Assembly: GCA_910586205.1 (NCBI GenBank)
Contig: CAJUGD010000050.1
Coordinates: 1-17,024, forward strand
Length of the DNA: 17,024 bases
Source of the DNA: an uncultured Lachnospiraceae bacterium
GTDB taxonomy: Bacteria; Bacillota; Clostridia; Lachnospirales; Lachnospiraceae
Direction of reading: 5' to 3'
The notes under the pieces were generated by a model. The model saw only the letters and a list, made by a program, of their open reading frames with translations, was not told the DNA's origin and searched no databases. Of the stretch, positions 13,404-17,024 are shown one piece after another (the first letter of the stretch is position 1; each line of letters opens with the position of its first letter). The translations under genes were made by a program, and so were the position numbers.

Positions 13404-15200
13404 TTATTTAGATATGGGCTGAGTTACCTGGCGGAGCCACTGTGCTTCATTTTCGTCCAGATAAGGAGCGATCTTTTCGTATACCTGGCTGTGATATTCA
13501 TTCAGGTATGCAATATCCTGGTCTTCCATCAAGGAAATATCTATCGGATCCAAATCAATAGGAACCATTGTAAGAAACTCAAATTCAAAAAACCGTCCAA
13601 AGGAGGTTGTCTCGGCCTCTTTACAGAACATAAGATTCTCTGTGCGTATTCCATGGCTTCCCTCTATATAGATTCCCGGCTCGTCCGAGCATACCATACC
13701 CGGGAAAAATGGGGCGCCGTCTTGTCGTTCCGGTACAGTCTTAAAACGGATTCCAACAGGTCTTTCGTGTACATTTAACAGATACCCTACACCGTGCCCG
13801 GTTCCATGGTTGTAGTTAAGCCCCCGTCTCCACATCAGCTCTCGGGCAACGTAATCCAGGCTCAGACCGCTGCAGCCTTCCATGAACCGCACATGCCCCA
13901 GGCGAAGCATACTCATCAGCACCAGGGTGTAATGTTCCCGTTCCTGCTGAGTGACTGGTCCCAATGCCATGGTGCGGGTGATATCTGTGGTGCCTTCCAG
14001 ATATTGGCCTCCGGAATCAACCAGGTAAAGTCCCTGAGGCTTTAACATGGCGCAATGATCTTTTTGCGCATGGTAATGGCACATAGCAGCATTGGCTCCA
14101 TAGGCGGAGATGGTGGTAAAGCTTTCATCCAAGGCTCCCTGCTGTCTGCGAAGCGTGTTCAGATGTTCTGCGGCGTCACACTCGCTCACAGAAGCGGTAC
14201 GGATGTTGTGTTTCATCCAATAGATGAATTTGGTCATGGCAACACCGTCCCGGATATGGGCTTTTTTTAGATTTTCGATCTCCACAGATGTCTTTTCAGC
14301 CTTTTTTAGAACCTCAGGATTCATTTTATCCAGAATGTAATTGTTGTCACTTAAATATTTTACAATGGCATAATTGACTTTACCCTTTTCCAGAAGCACC
14401 CGCTCATGAAATAATTCCTGTACATAGGTATAGATTTCCTGATAAGGGTATAGGGTAACTCCAAGTCCCGTGAGGTATTCTTTTACAGATGCAGAAACAG
14501 TATCCTGATTGATAAAGAGGAAAATCTCATTCATGCTGACTGCCATGTAGGACAGAACTACCGGATTGTGGGGAATGTCATTTCCCCGGATGTTAAGGAG
14601 CCAAACAATATCATCCAAGGTTGTAAGGAGATGGATGGTGGCGTGTTCCTTCTGCATTTCCTGCCGGAGCCAGGCAAGCTTTTCAGCGGCCGGACTGCCG
14701 GCATAGCGATCCTCTAAGATCCAGACCGGATTGGCGGGCAGGGCAGGGCGGTCTTCCCATAGCTCTCCAATCAAAGCCTCTGTGTAAGCAAAGGAAACAT
14801 CCTTGCTTTCCAGCCGCTTTTGCAGATCTTCGCCCATGCGGGCATTGATTACCCTGCCGTCAAATCCTAAGATTCCCTGCTGGGGCATATGCTGCTCTAA
14901 GTATTCTTCAATGGTGGGAACTCCCGGTTCTCCCATTTTCATCAGTTCTATGCCGCTTCCCTCAAGCTGGGCGGCCGCCTGAACAAAATAGCGGCCGTCT
15001 GTCCAGAGTCCGGCCCAGTTACGCCGGATGAGCGCAGTGCCGGAGGATCCGTCAAAGCCTGTAATATATTTGCGGCATGCAAAATGTTCTCCCACATACT
15101 CAGACTCATGATAGTCAGAGGTGGGCACCAGATAGGCGTCAATCCTGCGTTCCTTCATTAACTTCTGCAATCTGGCGATTCTCTTTGGGATCTGGTTCAT
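13404..15200 (-). CDS. Three-domain Xaa-Pro aminopeptidase (M24B family)
   Basis: At 598 residues it has the long, three-domain layout of eukaryote-like aminopeptidase P (XPNPEP1 type) rather than the short bacterial PepP. Two creatinase-like N-terminal domains (about 1-155 and 156-310) precede the pita-bread catalytic domain. All five metal ligands are visible: Asp395 (LVDSGGQY), Asp406 (TTDITRT), His469 (GTGHGVG), Glu507 (SDEPGIY) and Glu521 (RTENL). Spacing closely matches human XPNPEP1 (D415, D426, H489, E523, E537). It removes the first residue from peptides with proline second, in the cytoplasm. The start overlaps the lpd stop by four bases, with its ribosome binding site AAGGAG inside the lpd end. 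There is no evident functional link to the catabolic cluster. Confidence 0.95.
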   Translation of the reverse strand: MNQIPKRIARLQKLMKERRIDAYLVPTSDYHESEYVGEHFACRKYITGFDGSSGTALIRRNWAGLWTDGRYFVQAAAQLEGSGIELMKMGEPGVPTIEEYLEQHMPQQGILGFDGRVINARMGEDLQKRLESKDVSFAYTEALIGELWEDRPALPANPVWILEDRYAGSPAAEKLAWLRQEMQKEHATIHLLTTLDDIVWLLNIRGNDIPHNPVVLSYMAVSMNEIFLFINQDTVSASVKEYLTGLGVTLYPYQEIYTYVQELFHERVLLEKGKVNYAIVKYLSDNNYILDKMNPEVLKKAEKTSVEIENLKKAHIRDGVAMTKFIYWMKHNIRTASVSECDAAEHLNTLRRQQGALDESFTTISAYGANAAMCHYHAQKDHCAMLKPQGLYLVDSGGQYLEGTTDITRTMALGPVTQQEREHYTLVLMSMLRLGHVRFMEGCSGLSLDYVARELMWRRGLNYNHGTGHGVGYLLNVHERPVGIRFKTVPERQDGAPFFPGMVCSDEPGIYIEGSHGIRTENLMFCKEAETTSFGRFFEFEFLTMVPIDLDPIDISLMEDQDIAYLNEYHSQVYEKIAPYLDENEAQWLRQVTQPISK

Positions 15201-16627
15201 TTTTTCGGCTCCTTTTCCTTCATGGCATCTTCAATGGCATCTGCGATTCCTTCGCTGTAGGTGGGGTGCGCACGCATGGCTCTGGAAAGCTGCTCAGCGG
15301 TCAGTCCGTTGGCAATGGCTGTGGCCATTTCTCCGATCATGTCTGTGGCGCGGGGACAAACCATCTGAGCGCCTACAATAGAGTTGGAATATGCCTCAAA
15401 AATCAGACGGATAAATCCCTTTTCCTTGCCGGTAATAATGGATTTTCCATTATCGTTCATGTTATAGATACCGCAGCGCACCTTCAGTCCCAGATTATTG
15501 GCAGTCTGTTCTGTGATTCCCACGGTGGCGATCTCCGGCACGGTATAAATACAGCTTGGCACAATGGGCAGGGATACATACATCCCATTAGGAACAGCCT
15601 CCAGACGGATGGTATGGCGTTTTCCGGCAATCTTTTCAACCACATAGGTGCCCTGAGCCATAGCCACGTGGGCGAGCTGGGTCCTGGAAACCACATCTCC
15701 AACAGCATAGATATCCTTTTCACTTGTCATGAAATCTCCGTCAACAGCCAGCCTTCCGTTCCGGATTTCCAGGGAAACATCCTCCCCTAAAAGGTGCTCC
15801 ATATTGGGTGTCCGTCCTACGGCCACAACAACCTGGTTAGCCCGGATTTTGCTGTACTCTCCTGTATTCAGATTCTTTACCTGACAGACAAGGCCGTCCT
15901 CCTCCACAATCTGTTCAATGACAGAACTGCAGTGAACCGTGATTCCTTTATCCTGAAGCTGCTCCTCCAATGCAAAGGCTACCTCTGTGTCCATGGGACC
16001 TAACAGATGAGGACCTTTTTCCACAATGACCACACTAGAGCAGAGCGCCTGGAAAATGGTGGCAAATTCCACCCCTATCACGCCGCCTCCTATAATGACG
16101 ATCCGGTCAAAATTCCAGCTTTGGGCTGCTAAGAGCCGGTCACTGTTGATTACGCCTGGCAAATGGATACCCGGAATCTCCGGAAGCATGGGTTTTGCTC
16201 CGGTGGCAATGATAATGTGATCTGCATGAAGGTATTCCCTGCCTTCCTCGCCGTCTACCTCCACAGTCTTATTTCTGCGGATTGTGGCAGTTCCCTTGAT
16301 AAAATCAATGTGATTTTCCGCAAAAAGCCGTTCTATGCCTTTGCGGTACTGGACAACAGAGCGTCTTTTATACTCCTGCATTTTCCCAAAATCAAAGGAA
16401 ATAAAATCAGTAGATACGCCAAAATCATCGCAGTGCTGCATCATGGAAAAAATATTGGATGCATGCAGAAGGGCCTTTGTAGGGATACATCCTCGGTTGA
16501 TGCAGACCCCTCCTAACTTATTCTCATCCACCACTGCCACCCGCATTCCAAAGCCTGCTGCTTTTAAGGCAGCCGTGTAGCCTCCCGGGCCGGCTCCGAT
16601 CACCACCAGTTGATAATTACGTGCCAT
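15197..16627 (-). CDS. lpdA: Dihydrolipoyl dehydrogenase
   Basis: The 476-residue product is a pyridine nucleotide-disulphide oxidoreductase of the lipoamide dehydrogenase type. It has the FAD motif GAGPGG (11-16), redox-active Cys42 and Cys47 in GGVCINRGCIPTK, the second dinucleotide motif IVIIGGGVIGVEFA, the FAD-binding AVGDV, and the catalytic pair His454 and Glu459 in RAHPTYSE. It reoxidises protein-bound dihydrolipoamide with NAD+ as the shared E3 component of 2-oxoacid dehydrogenases or the glycine cleavage system. Homology begins at ATG 16627 with GGAAAG just upstream. An upstream ATG (16639) abuts its Shine-Dalgarno and the frame further up runs through a hairpin. No lipoyl domain, E1, E2 or glycine cleavage gene lies in the window. 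Confidence 0.95.
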   Translation of the reverse strand: MARNYQLVVIGAGPGGYTAALKAAGFGMRVAVVDENKLGGVCINRGCIPTKALLHASNIFSMMQHCDDFGVSTDFISFDFGKMQEYKRRSVVQYRKGIERLFAENHIDFIKGTATIRRNKTVEVDGEEGREYLHADHIIIATGAKPMLPEIPGIHLPGVINSDRLLAAQSWNFDRIVIIGGGVIGVEFATIFQALCSSVVIVEKGPHLLGPMDTEVAFALEEQLQDKGITVHCSSVIEQIVEEDGLVCQVKNLNTGEYSKIRANQVVVAVGRTPNMEHLLGEDVSLEIRNGRLAVDGDFMTSEKDIYAVGDVVSRTQLAHVAMAQGTYVVEKIAGKRHTIRLEAVPNGMYVSLPIVPSCIYTVPEIATVGITEQTANNLGLKVRCGIYNMNDNGKSIITGKEKGFIRLIFEAYSNSIVGAQMVCPRATDMIGEMATAIANGLTAEQLSRAMRAHPTYSEGIADAIEDAMKEKEPKK

Positions 16628-16662
16628 ATTTCTTTCCATCCTTCCTCTTATTTTATTTCTGT

Positions 16663-16710
16663 GAGCGTTCCTGGATGCTTTAAGCAAATGTTCCAAGGAC
16701 GCTCTTTTTT
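16663..16710 (+). terminator. Terminator-like hairpin in the lpd upstream region
   Basis: GAGCGTTCCTGGA (16663-16675) pairs with TCCAAGGACGCTC (16692-16704) with one wobble and one mismatch, followed by six Ts (16705-16710). By shape it is an intrinsic terminator for plus-strand transcripts, but the nearest plus-strand gene ends at 13286. On the minus strand it would be a hairpin in the lpd leader with no T-run. Its closing GAGCGT/ACGCTC pairs are shared with the hairpin at 13304, so it may be a repeat-derived structure. Confidence 0.5.
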
Positions 16711-16734
16711 ACAATTTTAATGAATCTTGACGGC

Positions 16735-17024
16735 GGGTTACTGTGAAAGTCTCGAATTCTCGCTGTAGGACTGGGCACTTGCTGCGCTGTCCGTACCAGC
16801 GCCAGAATGCCTGTTTTATGGCATTTTGTGTGCATCCGCCGGAGGCGCACAGGAACCCCTCTTTCATTTATGGCGGAGCCGCGAAAACGCGGCATGAGGG
16901 GTTAGTGAGAAAGTCTCGAATCCTCCGAAATAGGACTGGGCACTTGCTGCGCTGACCGTACAGCGCCAAAATGCCTGTTTTATGGCATTTTGTGTGCATC
17001 CGCCGGAGGCGCACAGGAACCCCT
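16735..17024. repeat. 164-bp tandem structured repeat (second copy cut by window end)
   Basis: GGGTTA-TG-GAAAGTCTCGAAT starts at 16735 and again at 16899, and AGGAACCCCT ends the conserved part at 16860 and 17024, giving an exact 164-base period. The 126-base core differs at only about ten places and its last 55 bases are identical. Each core has three successive hairpins: GCGCTG/CAGCGC, AATGCC/GGCATT and CGCC-GGA-GGCG. The spacer between cores (16861-16898) has CCGCG-AAAA-CGCGG (16879-16892), and the flanking AACCCCTC (16854-16861) and GAGGGGTT (16896-16903) can pair around it. Frames through it are short and unconvincing. It looks like a dispersed non-coding repeat family. Confidence 0.85.

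Noticed and set aside
13314..13778. 154-codon plus-strand frame
   Set aside because: It is antisense to the well-supported aminopeptidase gene and starts inside the hairpin repeat.
16628..16696. Longer lpd product beginning at ATG 16696 or 16639
   Set aside because: The extension translates the leader hairpin and does not fit the family start; the ATG at 16639 directly abuts its purine-rich site, whereas 16627 begins with the conserved FAD domain.
16735..17024. CRISPR-like array of repeats
   Set aside because: Only two units with a 164-base period; repeats are far too long and spacers too few, and no cas gene is present.

Overview
This window is most likely from a strictly anaerobic gut-type Firmicute, probably Lachnospiraceae or a related Clostridia. 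The evidence is the strong AGGAGG-type ribosome binding sites, frequent TTG starts, moderate GC, lipoprotein and AraC/BlaI protein styles, and short structured dispersed repeats in the gaps. This is judged from sequence character alone. No rRNA, tRNA, CRISPR array, insertion sequence transposase or phage gene was seen.

Left edge (1-1250): the C-terminal ATP-binding half of a sensor histidine kinase enters from the left. A rearrangement junction near 505-510 follows, where a severely broken blaR1-like gene (minus strand) abuts it. Upstream of that remnant is an intact blaI-like repressor with a near-consensus promoter and a palindromic operator. A non-coding gap (1250-1714) holds a roughly 160-bp MITE-like inverted-repeat element and the promoter of the main operon.

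Main region (1715-13286): an eight-gene plus-strand operon encodes an iron-type alcohol dehydrogenase, a complete tripartite tricarboxylate-type (TTT/TctCBA) carboxylate importer, two 2-keto-4-pentenoate hydratase/4-oxalocrotonate decarboxylase-family enzymes, an HpaI-type pyruvate aldolase, and an old-yellow-enzyme/4Fe-4S enoate reductase. It is followed convergently by an AraC-type regulator. Divergent from the regulator is a second operon with a cyclic-amidohydrolase-like metalloenzyme and two 4-oxalocrotonate-tautomerase-family proteins, one of them a fused internal duplication. Together these can be arranged as the complete lower half of an aromatic meta-cleavage pathway: tautomerase, decarboxylase, hydratase, aldolase giving pyruvate plus an aldehyde, then alcohol dehydrogenase as electron sink. 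No ring-cleaving dioxygenase is present. A carboxylate importer, a hydrolase and an enoate reductase sit where the oxygenase would be. The inferred role is oxygen-independent fermentation of an imported unsaturated or cyclic carboxylate through a 2-hydroxymuconate-like intermediate; the substrate is unknown.

Right edge (13287-17024): a long perfect-type hairpin related to the end of the left MITE-like element separates this cluster from a minus-strand lpd-pepP operon (dihydrolipoyl dehydrogenase and three-domain Xaa-Pro aminopeptidase, overlapping by 4 bases). A terminator-like hairpin lies in the lpd leader. The window ends in a 164-bp tandem repeat rich in conserved hairpins, which runs off the edge.
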